A stretch of DNA of 64,000 bases, from contig CM069769.1 of the NCBI GenBank assembly GCA_036169595.1, positions 720,001 through 784,000 of the forward strand, in the 5' to 3' direction. The position numbers and the translations under genes are program-made. Each line of letters begins with the position of its first letter. Within the stretch, counting starts at the first letter, position 1. The notes under the pieces are model-generated. The model was given only the letters and a program-made list of their open reading frames with translations, ran no database searches and had not been told where the DNA came from. The stretch comes from Dictyostelium firmibasis (lineage: Eukaryota; Evosea; Eumycetozoa; Dictyosteliales; Dictyosteliaceae). This document shows, piece after piece, positions 24,133 to 48,984 of the stretch.

Positions 24133-24325
24133 TATTCAAAGCACAAAGGACACAGCTTATTAACATGGAATATGCCAAAATCGCATATCCCTCAACAACA
24201 CAGCTATCAAATCCGACCTCAAAATAACCACACTATTAAAAAAAGTTGTGGAATCAAAAAAATAACAATTACAAATACTTGAAAATAAACTCTGATTTTT
24301 TATTTAATTTTTTTTATAAATCAAT
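24133..24325 (+). other. Unassigned tract downstream of the SINE array
   Basis: An open frame across about 24130-24282 reads HSLLTWNMPKSHIP, faintly like the start of an AP-endonuclease domain of a LINE, and then ends. It is too short to call. The remainder is the 3' flank of the next minus-strand gene. Confidence 0.3.
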
Positions 24326-25814
<1,489 letters not shown>

Positions 25815-26463
25815 TTTTCTAAAAAAAGAAAAAGGATTTTTTTTTTTATTTTTTTATTAATATATTGATTCTTTAAATTATATGTTTCTTTTTATTAGAA
25901 TTTGCTATTAATTTTTATTTTTTTTGATGTGTGCTTTTCATTATACATTAAAAAAAAAATTAAATAAAAAAAAAATTAAATGAAAATAAATAAAAAAAAA
26001 AAAAAAAGGAAAAAATAAAAAATAATTAAAAAGTGTGGGTTATTATGTATAGATCAAAAAAAAAAAATAAAAGAAAAAATTAAAAAATTTAAATTATTAT
26101 TTATTTTTTTGAAATAAAATTTTTTTTAAATAAAATGATCTAAAAAATCTTTTTTTAATATATATGTCAATTAAAAATGTTTTTGAAGAATGGTGTTTGG
26201 GGGTAAATCAAACTAAATGAAGAACTCAACATTATTACTCTTCAATATAGTTGTAAATTAGTATAACATTTATTTATAAAAAAAAAAAACCAAATATTGT
26301 TAAATAAATATTTATTTAAGTGAAAATTTTAATCAATGAAATTAAAAATAAAGATCTTAATAATGATCAATATTTTTTGTTGAAGATAATAATATCTAAA
26401 AACTGAAATTGTATATTATTTTTAAATTTAATACTGCAATTTTTAATATTTTTTATTTTATTT
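25815..26463. other. AT-rich intergenic spacer
   Basis: This is upstream of the RING membrane gene and downstream of the FUSC-like gene. A/T homopolymers dominate. The patch 26160-26400 is less biased but contains no open frame of note. Confidence 0.5.
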
Positions 26464-30346
<3,883 letters not shown>

Positions 30347-30731
30347 TTACCGACCTATATTTTATTTCAATGAAATTTTATTCCTATTCTTTTTTTTTTT
30401 TTTTTTTTTTTTTTTATTAAAAAAAAAATAAAAAAATATTAAATAAACACACCCCACATTTATTTTTTTAGTGCTATTTTAAAAATGTTAACCCATTTGT
30501 TACTTTTTTTTTAAAATGAATTTTTAATAAATATATTATTTATTATAATTATTTGACAATTATTTTTTTGTTTTTTTTGAATAAAATTTGTCAAACATTT
30601 TCAAAAAAAAATAGCAAAAAGTTTTTTTTTTTTGGTTGACGGACATTTTGAGAATTCAAACAAAGTCGTTGTATTTATTTTTTAAAATTTTTAATATTAT
30701 TTTGTGTTTATAGTTAAGTTGTATTTATTTT
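30347..30731. other. Intergenic spacer
   Basis: A/T-rich spacer between two minus-strand genes, with T tracts at 30389-30415 and 30620-30635. No further element was recognised. Confidence 0.45.
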
Positions 30732-33351
<2,620 letters not shown>

Positions 33352-33858
33352 TTTTGTATAATATATGTAAAATGAAAAGAAAAAAAAATTAAAAAAAAAT
33401 TAAAAAAAGATAAAAAAAAATAAAAAATAAAAAAATAAAAAAATAAAAAAATAAAAAGTTTTAAAACATGTACTTTTTTTTCAGTTTTTTTTCCCAATTT
33501 ATTAAATATTAATTTTTAATTTAAATTAAAAATTAAAAAAAAAAATAAAGAAAAAAAGAAAGAAAAAAAAAAAAGTTTGAAATTCTAATGATTAAAAAAA
33601 TAAAAAAAAAGCACCCCCTTAATTATATTGAATCTTATTAATAAGTGAAACTACCAAAACAAATTTTTTTTTTCTATTTTTATTTTTTTATTGAAATTCA
33701 AAAATTATTTCTTTTATAGGTGGAACCTAAAACACCATTTTTTTATTTATTTGAATTATTTGAGGTTCTGATTTTTTTTAATTAAAAATAAAAAAAATAA
33801 AAAAAAATAAAATTCGAAAAATTTAAAAAAAAAGAATTATATTTTATTTTATTTTATT
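33352..33858. other. AT-rich intergenic spacer
   Basis: Homopolymer-rich sequence upstream of the RNF10-like gene. One patch (33605-33770) is less biased. No gene is seen. Confidence 0.45.
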
Positions 33859-33859
33859 T

Positions 33860-35300
33860 TATTTTTTTTTTTTTTTTTTTTGTTTCAAAAATAAAAATGT
33901 AGTGAGACCAACCAATATAAAAACACCTCCAATTAATATTATAGCTAAAATCCATTTCTTTCTTAGTATAATACTTCTTTTATCATCATCATTATTATTT
34001 CCATCTGTTGAAATATTTTTACCATTATTTTCTGTAGATTTATTACCTTGATCAGGTGTATTTGGATTTTGAAAATGGTAATGATATATGTTCAAATATT
34101 ACTTTTATTAATTCATCAAGTGTTTCTTATCTTGTTGAACCTTTAATTATTAATAGTAATCAAACAATACAACAAAACCAATAGGTTAATATTACAATCA
34201 ACGGAAAAAGTGGTGGTAATTATTTAATGATTTAACTGAGATTTCATCAATTTCATTATAAAATTCATTACCAAAAATTATTATTATACCACCAATCGAT
34301 GAATTTGAAATCATCGTTGAATTAGATACCAATGGAGGATAAAAAGAAATTGTAATGTTGTTGTTATTTATTTCTTTATTGTTGAATTCTACCTGACAAG
34401 TTTGATTGAATGGTCCAAGTATTTTAAGATTGCACGAAATTGACGTATAATTTAAAAATAAACAATTGTAATATTGATTGTTAGAAAAACAATATAGATG
34501 TATTTTCGGCGGTTCTAGGTATAAAATTTTGTCCATTTACTATTATTTGACCACCAGTTGAGTTGAACACAGGTGAAATATCAATTTTTAGACTTCTTGA
34601 ATTTTCATTACAAACTACCAATGAGATTTCACTTGATCCATATTCTGGCTTACATGGGAACAAGAAGTAATTATTTTCAAAAATTATTGGCTTTTTTTGG
34701 TGTATCATCAATAATTATTCTATTTGAAAATTGGATTTTAAAATTACCATTTTCATAATAATTTAAATAATTTGTAAAATTACCAAGACAATAAATTCAT
34801 TTGGTCAGATGTTATTGAACAGCTTGTAATAATTGATTGTTCATAATAGAATTCAGTTCGACTTGTTTGATTACCAATTGAAATTGAAATTTCATTTCTT
34901 CCACAACCTTTTGGAATTTGGAATGAGTATGAATGTGTTGAATATTCAACAGAGTTTTTAATATCAATACCTTTGATTGTACTATTATCTTTTAATATTA
35001 TAGTTGGTAAACTATTATAGTTTGATGGATTTATATTGTAAAGTGTATAATTTACTATTTGACCAATTACTTATTCAAAATTCCAAAAGGTAAATCAAAC
35101 AAGTCGAACTGATGGTATACTCTTTTACATAAAATGATGAATCAATATCTACTACATTTGATTTTGTACCATTTACAATTAAATATAAATTTGATTTTTT
35201 AATTTGATTCAATGGTGTAAATGACAATGTTGTTTGTTTATCATTTATTGATATTGTTAAATTTGATTGTAGAATATTTTTTTTAGGAATGTTTTTAAGG
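33860..35300 (-). pseudogene. Decayed IPT/TIG-domain (tgr-like) surface protein
   Basis: On the minus strand several frames in turn encode pieces typical of Dictyostelium IPT/TIG adhesion receptors. They include beta-rich Asn/Ser/Thr segments, TIG-type words ([13 protein letters not shown] and [12 protein letters not shown]), and finally a transmembrane segment (ILAIILIGGVFILVGLTTF) with a short basic tail at 33872-34095. The frame is interrupted many times by stops and shifts, so no functional product is likely. Such pseudogenes are common in the tgr group, which mediates cell recognition. Assignment to that group rather than another TIG family is tentative. Confidence 0.7.
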
Positions 35301-35593
35301 TTATTAATTGTTTTTTTTTTTTTTAGGGTGTAGTTAAAAATACAATGATATCAATTTTGAAAAAAAATTAAATAAATAAAAATTGTTCACCATAATAAAA
35401 TATTGCAAAAAAAAATATAAAAAAAAAAAAAAGAAATGATAAAAAAATTTAAGAAAAAAAAAATAATAAAATAGAATAAATTGGAAATTAAAAAAAAACT
35501 CTAAAATTTTATTTTTTAAAAATAACTAAATTGGAAATTAAAAAAAAAAATTAAAAAAGAAAAAAAAAGAAAGAAAAAAAAAAAATCTTTTAA

Positions 35594-36799
35594 TTAATTT
35601 TGAGGTGTCGGTTGGTTTGTTGTTGGTGTTAAATATTCATCATTACAATTATTATCAACCACTTTTTTGGTTAAATCAATTAATCTATTACTTTCTAATG
35701 CAATTTGTTCAATGTTAACTCTACCCTTTTTGTTTACAAATTTAGCTACAGCTTCCATTTCCTCTTTAGTGATATAAATAAATTTTCCTCTATCATCAAT
35801 TACACCTGAAATTAAACCCTGTTTATCTAATGTTTTAATACGATCGATTACGTCCTGAAAAAAAAAAAAAAAAATTATTAACATAATTGTTTTTTTTTTT
35901 TTTTTCAACCATTTGAAATTATTGAAGCTTTCTTTATCTTTAAATATTTACATTCGTTTTTATATTAAATTCAATTGCAATATCTTCTAATAAACAAATT
36001 TTATGTTCTTTTAAATATTTGATAAATAATTGTAATAATGATTTATCGTCATCTTCGTTTTTAGTGATACCTGATCCTTCCAATGAAATTTGACCCTTTA
36101 ATAGATTATATTCTTCATCTTCTTTTCTCTCTTTTTCTAATCTAATTCTTTCTTCTTCTTCTTTTCTTAATCTTTCATTCTCTTTATCTTCTAATCTTTT
36201 TTCTTTTAATGCTTCCTCTTTTTCTAAATCTGTTTTCTTTTTTTCCTCTCTTAAATGTTCTTGATACTATTTTTAAATAAAAATGAATTTCAAAAAGTTT
36301 TTTTTTAATTCTCTCTCTTTAGCTGAAAAAAAAAAAAAATAATAATAATAATAATTACCTCTCTTGCTTTCCTTTTTTCATCTTTTAATTTTAACTTCTC
36401 TAATTTCTTTTTACCAATTTTTTTACCTGTACTATTTGGTATAACAATACCTGGTGCTACTACACCAAGACCACCACCTTCTTGATCAACATCATTAATT
36501 TCATTATCACTATCAATATTGTTATCACTTCCACTAGATTCTGATTCTGATTCATCTCTTTGATTAATAATTGGTTGCCTTCTATTTCTTAAATTCATAC
36601 GACCAATACCACCACGTTGGAATTGGGCTGGTTGTTGATGCTGTTGTTCTTCTATATTAATTTGAGGCTGTTGTTGTTCTTGTTCATTTGAATTTACAGA
36701 AGAAATTGGTTTCTTTAAATAAAGGTAACCTACTATCCCAATAAATAAAAAAATTGATAAATAGCCTGCAACTAAAACTAAAGAATATATATCACTCAT
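35594..36799 (-). CDS. ddrgk1: DDRGK1, UFM1-ligase complex component
   Basis: Exons 36799-36359, 36266-35952 and 35854-35594 join in phase to 338 residues. An N-terminal membrane anchor (about 5-27) is followed by a Gln-rich tract, a long Lys/Glu/Arg coiled coil (about 130-215) and a C-terminal winged-helix/PCI-like domain containing [16 protein letters not shown], the motif that names the family. Human DDRGK1 is of similar length. It anchors UFL1 at the ER for UFM1 conjugation and ER-phagy (family knowledge). Its presence implies that the ufmylation pathway operates in this organism. Confidence 0.93.
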
Positions 36800-36804
36800 A
36801 GTTT

Positions 36805-36848
<44 letters not shown>

Positions 36849-37151
36849 TACAATATGTATTTAAAGTTTGTGTGTTACTTTTTTTTTTTATTTTATTTTT
36901 TTATATTTTTTCAAAAAAAAAAAAATATAAAAAAAAGAATAAAAATTTTTAGGATGAATAAGTGCTCTATAAAATAATTTGTAGGTATCCCTTAAAAAAA
37001 AAAAAAAAAAACAACCCTTTTTTTAAAAGAAAAAAAATAAAAAAGATCCAACAAATTTTTTCTTTTATTTTTTTTAGACTTTTTTTTTCTAACTTAAAAA
37101 TTTTTTTAATTTTATTTTTTTTTTTTATAATTTTTTTTTTTAAATTTTCTT

Positions 37152-37190
<39 letters not shown>

Positions 37191-37310
37191 CTTTCAACCC
37201 CACACACTCACAAATAAATAATAATATCTTTTTTTTTTTTTATTTTTTGTTTTTTTATTTCATCAATAATAACAATTTTTTTTAAAAAAAAGTTGAAGAA
37301 AATATAGAGA
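36800..37310. other. Divergent promoter spacer, DDRGK1 / Skp1
   Basis: Both flanking genes are transcribed away from this region. It is composed of long A and T tracts, with one T run of about 50 bases at 37150-37190. A CCCCACACACTCACA patch at about 37198-37212 upstream of Skp1 stands out and is a possible promoter site. Confidence 0.4.
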
Positions 37311-37799
37311 ATGTCTTTAGTTAAATTAGAATCATCAGATGAAAAAGTCTTTGAAATTGAAAAGGAAATCGCTTGTATGTCTGTTACAATCAAGAATATG
37401 ATTGAAGATATCGGTGAATCAGACAGTCCAATTCCATTACCAAATGTTACTAGCACTATTTTAGAGAAAGTTCTCGACTATTGTAGACATCACCACCAAC
37501 ACCCATCACCACAAGGTGATGACAAAAAGGATGAGAAGAGATTAGATGATATCCCACCATATGACAGAGATTTCTGTAAAGTTGATCAACCAACTCTTTT
37601 TGAACTCATTTTGGCCGCCAATTATTTAGATATCAAACCATTATTAGATGTTACCTGTAAAACTGTTGCCAATATGATCAGAGGTAAAACTCCAGAAGAA
37701 ATCAGAAAAATCTTCAACATCAAGAACGACTTTACTCCAGAAGAAGAAGAACAAATCAGAAAAGAAAATGAATGGTGTGAAGATAAAGGTGGAAATTAA
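37311..37799 (+). CDS. fpaA/fpaB: Skp1, SCF ubiquitin ligase adaptor
   Basis: Intronless 162-residue protein, full length for Skp1, starting [19 protein letters not shown] and ending EWCEDKGGN. It has the BTB/POZ-like fold and the C-terminal helices that bind F-box proteins. The proline in NDFTPEEEE matches the residue that a prolyl hydroxylase modifies and a glycan caps for oxygen sensing in Dictyostelium (established for this protein). The species has near-identical Skp1 genes (fpaA and fpaB), and I cannot tell from sequence alone which this is. Confidence 0.93.
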   Translation: MSLVKLESSDEKVFEIEKEIACMSVTIKNMIEDIGESDSPIPLPNVTSTILEKVLDYCRHHHQHPSPQGDDKKDEKRLDDIPPYDRDFCKVDQPTLFELILAANYLDIKPLLDVTCKTVANMIRGKTPEEIRKIFNIKNDFTPEEEEQIRKENEWCEDKGGN

Positions 37800-38315
37800 A
37801 TCATCTTTAGTCTCTTTTGAATAACTTTTTTAAAATAAAAAAAAAAAAAAAATACAAAAAACATCACAAAATGTGTGGTCTTTCTCTAATTATCATCCAA
37901 ATCTCATTCAAAACACAAATAAAATAAGAAAAAAAAAAAAATAAATAATCAATATTGTGTATTTTATAATAAATCACTTCTTTTGTTGTATCGATGGTTT
38001 TTTTTTTTTAAACATATTTTTAAATTATTTTAAAAAAAAAATTTTAGTTGATTTTTTAATATATTGGTTTTGTTCTATTTTTAAAAATAAAACAGTTCAA
38101 CTTTTTTATATCTAAAAAAAAAGTTTTTTTTTTTCTTATATTTAATTAAATTATTTATTATTTTTTTTTGTTTCAAATTATTATTTACATATTGTTTGTA
38201 TTAGAAAGTAATTTTTTTTTTTTTTTGGGGTGTGGTTTAAACAAAAAAAAAAAAAAAAATTTATGTGTGTATTGTTAAAATTTTTGCCTTTTTTTTTTTT
38301 TCTTTTCTTTAAAGA
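37800..38315. other. Convergent 3' spacer, Skp1 / elongin A
   Basis: Both neighbours end here. Several AATAAA-like polyadenylation words and A/T runs are present, and no gene was detected. Confidence 0.45.
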
Positions 38316-39182
38316 CTATTTAAATTTCCTATTATGCTCTTTTAAAACTTTTGCCATTAATTTTGGTTGGTTTGAAGCAGAAGGTTTGAAAACGTTACTA
38401 TGGCCACCACTACTACCACCACCACCTCCACTACCACTTGATTCACTTCTACTAATTGGACTGCCATTACTATATCTACCTGGTGAAGAACTACTGCTTT
38501 GTTTATAGGATGGTGTTTTACTGACTGTACCACTCCATCTCTTTGAAGCGGTTGGAGTTACAACGTCATTTAAAACTTTGATTTGTTTTGATTTCTTATT
38601 GTTTGCAGCATTATTATAAATCTTTCTTAGTGCCTCACCAGTTTTTTTAGTTTTATTTTGATATTCTCTCTCTAAAACTGTATATAAATCTCTCCAACTT
38701 TCATCATCCTTTAATGTATGTCTTATCTCTGGTGATATAATATGACAATGTCTTTTCCATAATTCCTCTGTATCAACATATCTACCCTAAAAAAAAATAA
38801 AAAAAAAAATAAGAATTTAATAGGTAATGAAAATTAATATTTTAAGTTGTGTTTTTTTTTTTATCCTTTTTTTCTTTTTCAAAAAAAAACACTCACTATT
38901 CTACTTTCAACAGTTGCTAATTGTTGAGCTGTACATTTATCAAGAATTGGTATAAGGAGCTCATCTGGTATTCTACCTAAGTCTTTGCTAGCTATAAGAT
39001 AAAAAGAAATAAAAGAAAAAAAAGAAAAAAAAGAAAAAAAAAAAAACGAGTTTTAGTCTCTCTATCTTATTTTATTTATTTTATTTTAATGACATACTCT
39101 CTAATGAATCTTTAATTTTTTGAGTACAAAGTTGAACTAACGCTGGTACTTCACTTTCATCACCAAATAGATTCTCCATCAT
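38316..39182 (-). CDS. Elongin A-like protein
   Basis: Exons 39182-39098, 38991-38897 and 38786-38316 join in phase to 216 residues (or one fewer if the second ATG at 39179 is used). The first 110 residues fit the elongin-A domain: a BC-box-like VPALVQLCTQKI, then GRIPDELLIPILDKCTAQQL, then DTEELWKRHC and DDESWRDLY. The rest is basic with a Ser/Gly-rich tail. Elongin A binds elongin B/C, stimulates Pol II elongation and can serve as a CUL2/5 substrate receptor. It is shorter than animal elongin A and lacks the TFIIS N-domain, as in yeast Ela1. Confidence 0.85.
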
Positions 39183-39635
39183 TTTATAATTTTTTGTTTA
39201 ATTATTGTTTTTTCTTCTAAAAAAAACAAAATTTTATATTATTAATTAATATACAAAATACAGAAATGTTGTTGGTTTATTTTTTTTATTTATTAATTTT
39301 TTTTTTAAAAAAAATTCAATAATGATAATAAATGTAATGTTAATTTATAAAATTATATAATATAATAATTTAATAATAATAATAAAAAGACAACAGATAT
39401 TTTAATTTAAAAAATAAAAAAAAAAAAACAAAAGAGTGGCAAGCAGCAAAAGAAAAAGAGAAAAAAAAAAAAAAAAAAAAAAAAATTAAAATTTTAGGTT
39501 TTTTTAAAATTTAATTTTTATTTTTATTTTTTCATTTTTCTTTCATTTTTCACCTATTTCCCCCTTTTTGGTTATTTTATTGTTTTTTTTTTTTTTCCAC
39601 TATTTTATTCTTAATTGTTATTATTATTACTACTA
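39183..39635. other. AT-rich intergenic spacer
   Basis: This is upstream of elongin A and downstream of tubulin cofactor E. A-tracts are present and nothing codes. Confidence 0.45.
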
Positions 39636-41352
39636 TTATTTATTATTTTTATTTTCTTCATTTTCTTTTAATTCTTTTTCTAATTGTAATGAAATTTTTG
39701 TATAAACTGGTTCACCATGAATTGAAACCAAGTGGTTTAACTTTTTATTATTTTTAGATTTATCGATTGGATTATAATTTTCATAAAGAAAGTATAATTC
39801 TGCATCCTTTCTTTCAATCAAACTTATATATGATAAATTTAATTTCTTTAAATTTGATATTCTTGGTATTATATTTAACCTGTTTAAATAAATTGTTTTA
39901 TTTTTATTATTATCTTGTTTATTTTTATTAAATTCAAGTTCGACATCATTTTCATTTTCATTTTGTGTATTATTATTATTATTATTGATATTAGTATTAA
40001 TGTTAGATCCTAATAAAGAATCAATGATTGGATTATTTCTAATTGATAATTCATCTAATGATTGTAATTCGTCAAGTTTTTCAATATATTTCCAATGGTT
40101 AATTTTATTATTTGATAGATAAATTCTTTTTAAATTTTTAAATTGATTAGTTTTACCATGGCCATTATAGTCGTTGAATTCAATATCGGTGATTTGATTA
40201 TTATTTAAATTTAATTCCGTTAGTTGCGGTAAATTACCTAATGATGATATAATATCATTAAAACTTTTTATATTATTATTTGCTAAATCCAATGTTTTTA
40301 AATTTGGGAATGAATATAATTGTTGCTTTTCATCTTCATTATTATTATTATGATTTTCAATAAATAAATTTGTATTTTCAATTGAGTTTGAGGATAAACA
40401 AATAGATTCAACATTTTTAAATAAATATTTACAAAGTGACGATATAATTGACCAATTTGATAGATTTGAATTGACTAGAATTAGTTCTTTTACATTATTA
40501 TTATCTTGAATATTATTACCATATTCATTAATACTACTTATCTCTTTTTTAAATTCTTCCATATTAAATGATAATCTATTATTACAAAGATGTAGTCTAT
40601 GTAAGTTTGGTAATTGTTTCAATAATTTGGCTATTTGGTTCCAATTATTTAATAAGCAATTTGATAAATTCAATTCAATTAGATCTATTCAATTGATATC
40701 AAGTAAATTAATATTAGTATGAATAACTACTTCTACCACATCAATAGTTATCAATAGTTAACCCTTAATAAAAATACATATACTTACTTTTAAAATTATC
40801 GTATATCAATGGATATTTATCAATTTCTGATATTGGTAAATGACTTCCTGATAATAATGTTTGTGCAATGAAATTCTTTTGATTCTCTCTTGTTTGATCC
40901 ATTCCAATCATTTGAATTTGAATTTTAACATCTTCTTTTGTTGAGTTTACATATAAATCGTCTATATGGGTGAGGTTATATAAAAAAGGAAATGTAAGAA
41001 TAAATGAAATTATTATTGTATGGATATACAAAAAAAAACGCATACCATAGTTGCCAATCTTTTGATGAAATTTATCAGATATTAATTTCATAAATGTTTC
41101 ACCTTTTATAAGTTTTTCAAATTTCATAAAAGAACCACTACCATTATTAATACATTTAAAATATTGTTTACCTTTAACTGTACCTTGATGTTTACCTCTC
41201 TTTGGGTCATCCCATTCAATACCATACCAATTACCTTCGAATCCATCAACTTTACCTTCATATCTAATAGTACCTACACTTCCATCATCACTAATAACTC
41301 TTTCACCAATAAAATATTCAACTATTATTTTTTCGTTTTCTTTATTACTCAT
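39636..41352 (-). CDS. tbce: Tubulin-folding cofactor E (TBCE)
   Basis: Exons 41352-41046, 40961-40788 and 40684-39636 join in phase to 509 residues. A CAP-Gly domain at about 13-75 is clear (GTIRYEG, WYGIEWDDPKRGKHQG, GKQYFKC). Leucine-rich repeats of the form NLKTLDLANNNI span about 160-400, followed by an LRR cap region with ERKDAELYFLYENYNP. TBCE takes alpha-tubulin through heterodimer assembly with TBCC and TBCD. Animal TBCE ends in a ubiquitin-like domain, but here the chain stops in a charged tail with no such domain. A TBCEL-like origin is unlikely because the CAP-Gly domain is present. Confidence 0.9.
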
Positions 41353-41735
41353 TGTCTTTCTTTATTTTTTATTGATTTTTTTTTTCTTTTTTTGTTTGAA
41401 AAATGTTTTTTGAAAAAAAAAAAAAAAAAAATTATTTGAAAAAGGGGTGGAAAAAAGGGAGAATTAAATCAAATAAAAAAAAAAAATAAAAAAAAAAGAG
41501 AATTCTCTTTTTTAACTATCTTTATTATATGTATATATTTTTATACACACAATTGTATAAAGCATGCTGATAAATTGATTGAGTTGTAAATTGAAACATA
41601 TTTTTCTAAATTCTCTTTCTTTTTTTTTAAATTATTATTTTCTTTACCACTCTTTAATACAATTGAAATATTTGAAATATTTGTATTCAGGGTCACTCAC
41701 TATATTTCCTATTAGATATTTGTTCCTCTCTCTAA

Positions 41736-42358
<623 letters not shown>

Positions 42359-42392
42359 GTTCTTAAATTATTTAATTTTTTTTTTTTAAAAC

Positions 42393-42433
<41 letters not shown>

Positions 42434-42679
42434 ATTAATAGTAATAAATATTTATTATTTAAAAATTTATAGAAAAAAAAAAAAAAAAGAAAAAAAAGAG
42501 ATAAAAAATAAATGTTTGTTATAATTTATTTGAACAAAAAAAAAAAAAAGAAAAGAATAAATTAAAAAAAGCGAAAAATGGGATTTTTAATTTTTTTTTT
42601 AATTTTATTTTTTTTTAAATTTTTTTGAATTTTTTTTTTTTTTTTTTATAAACATTCATTTTCACAAGATTTCACAAAT
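42359..42679. other. Divergent promoter spacer
   Basis: This separates the acidic protein gene from coatomer zeta; both start here. Only T and A tracts are visible. Confidence 0.4.
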
Positions 42680-43324
42680 ATGATTAATAGTTTATTAATT
42701 ACCAATAATAATGGTAATATAGTTTTTTCAAAATATTATAGTAATGTGGGTGATGAGAGACAAAGCGAGTATGAAAAATTATTATATCAATTCACCAAAG
42801 ATGAATGGGTAAATTCAAAGAATGAAAAACATTTAGTTACAGAATTTAGGTATGTTTAATATGGTACAAGAAATTTTAAAATCTTCATAAATATTAATTT
42901 TTATGATAATCTTTATCATTAGTGGGTATATTACGGTTTTTACCAATGTCGGTGATTTAATGTTATTTTTATGTGGATCTGAAGAAATGGATGAATTAGC
43001 ACGTAGGTAGTTCTTTGAAAAAAAAAAATACAAAATAAAAAAAATAATAATAAAAAAAAAAAAATTACTAAATATATATATAAATATATTTTATAAAAAA
43101 ACAATATAGTATCAGATGTTTTTTTCCCAATTATAGAATCATTAAAAGATATTTGCAAAAAAAAGGGTGTAACAGAGCAAAATTTCATAGAACAAATTCC
43201 AAAATTTATTTTATACCTTGACGAAATAATTCAAAGAGGTCATTTGGATCAAGTTCAATTAGAAAGTATTCAAAATTATTCTTCTTTGAAACATGACCAA
43301 CCTATTAAAAAAGATAATGTATAA
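42680..43324 (+). CDS. copZ: Coatomer subunit zeta (COPZ)-like longin protein
   Basis: Exons 42680-42849, 42923-43002 and 43110-43324 join in phase to 154 residues. The N-terminal strand NSLLITNNNGNIVFSKYY, the central YITVFTNVGDLMLFLCGSEEMDEL and the C-terminal KFILYLDEIIQRGHL follow the longin fold of zeta-COP and adaptin sigma chains. The LDEIIxxG helix favours zeta-COP. It would form the F-subcomplex with gamma-COP in COPI vesicle coats. A divergent sigma-type chain is the main alternative. Confidence 0.75.
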
Positions 43325-43604
43325 AAAATAATTAAAAAACGAATCAAATTGTAATATTAATAATAATAAACATATTTATAATATATATATATAAATACAG
43401 AAGAATTTAATTTTTTTTTTATTTTTATTATTTTTTTTTTTATTTAAACGAAATTACCAATTTTAGTAAAAATTTTTTTTTATTTTATTTTTTTAAAATT
43501 TTTTTTTATTTCATTTTTTTATAATTTTTCTGAAGGTTGCACTTTTTCATTTTTTTTTATTTTTTATTTTAATTTTTTTAGAAGGTTAAATTAAAAAAAA
43601 AAAC

Positions 43605-45805
<2,201 letters not shown>

Positions 45806-45873
45806 TAAATTGAAAATACTCCAATTGTATATTTATAATAAAAAAAAATCAACTGGTTTGGGATTTCCCAATT

Positions 45874-45910
<37 letters not shown>

Positions 45911-46006
45911 TATTTTTAAAATTTTATTTTTTTTATTAAACTATTTTGTTCACATTTTTTTTTTTTAATTTTTTTTTAATTTTTTATTATAAAAAGAAAT
46001 CAAAAA

Positions 46007-47713
<1,707 letters not shown>

Positions 47714-47766
47714 ATATATTTTTTTTTTATGTTTTCTTTTTTCATTTTAAAATAAATGAAATATAT

Positions 47767-48949
47767 TTATATTCTTTTATTTGTAATATTTTCCATAGAA
47801 TAACCTTTTCTTATTGATTCTCTAATTGAATCAGCAAGGTATTTATCTTTTTGGGTGATTAAACAAGATACCAAGCCTTTATTTCCTGCTCTTGCAGTTC
47901 TACCTATACGATGTAAATAATCGATTGTATTTGAAGGGAAATCGAATAAAATTACATGATCAATTGTACCAATATCAATACCCCTTGAAGCGATATCAGT
48001 TGCAACTAAAAATTCCTTTTCACCAGATAAAAATGATTTCCAATTGGTGGATCTTCTGTGTGGTGGCATTTCACCATGTAATGAGGTAGCATTTACACCA
48101 TTTTCAGTTAAAAAGTATTCAGTTGATCTACAAGAGTTTGGTTTATTACAAAATATTAATGTCTTTTTCACTGGACCAATTATCTCACCAGTTTCCTTAT
48201 CCTTTTCATTAAGTACTACACTTTTAATTGCATTCATTAATGCACCATGTTTATCACCACCATTTGGACCTGGTGGAATATAAAAGTAACGTTGTTCCAA
48301 TGTATTCAATGATTTATGAATGGTAGGTGTTGATAGTTTGTCAATGGTTGGGAAGGATTGATTGATTTGTTTCATAAGTTGTTCAGTTAATGTTGCACTA
48401 CAAATTGTAGCATTGATAGAATTATCTTCTATTTCCCCTTTATTTTGTAAACGATATTTAAATGGTTGAACGATTTTATCAATATCTTGATCAAAACCTT
48501 TACCAATTGTAAACATTGAATCTGCTTCATCAATCACTAAATGACGTAATTTACTAAAGAATATTTTCTTTCTTTCAATTAATTGAATCAATGAACCTGG
48601 TGTTGAAATCAATATATCAATTGGTAAATTTTTAAAGTTTCTAACATATTTATTAATATCGCCACCACCACTTGAAATAGCTGTACAACTAAATTTAACA
48701 TCACGCGAAATCTTTTTAGCTACATTCATAACTTGTAATGCTAATTCTCTAGTTGGTACTAAAATAATTGCTTTTGGTTTTCTTGGTGTTCTTTTTAATA
48801 ATAATTTTAAATTTTCTTTTTCTTCAGCTGTTAATTGTTTTTTATTATTTTGGATATTATTATTACTATCATTTTCTTCTTGTTCATTTTCAATTTCTTT
48901 ATTATTTTCTTCCCCCTCTATTTTCTCTTCTTTAACCTCATCCTCCTCT

Positions 48950-48984
<35 letters not shown>

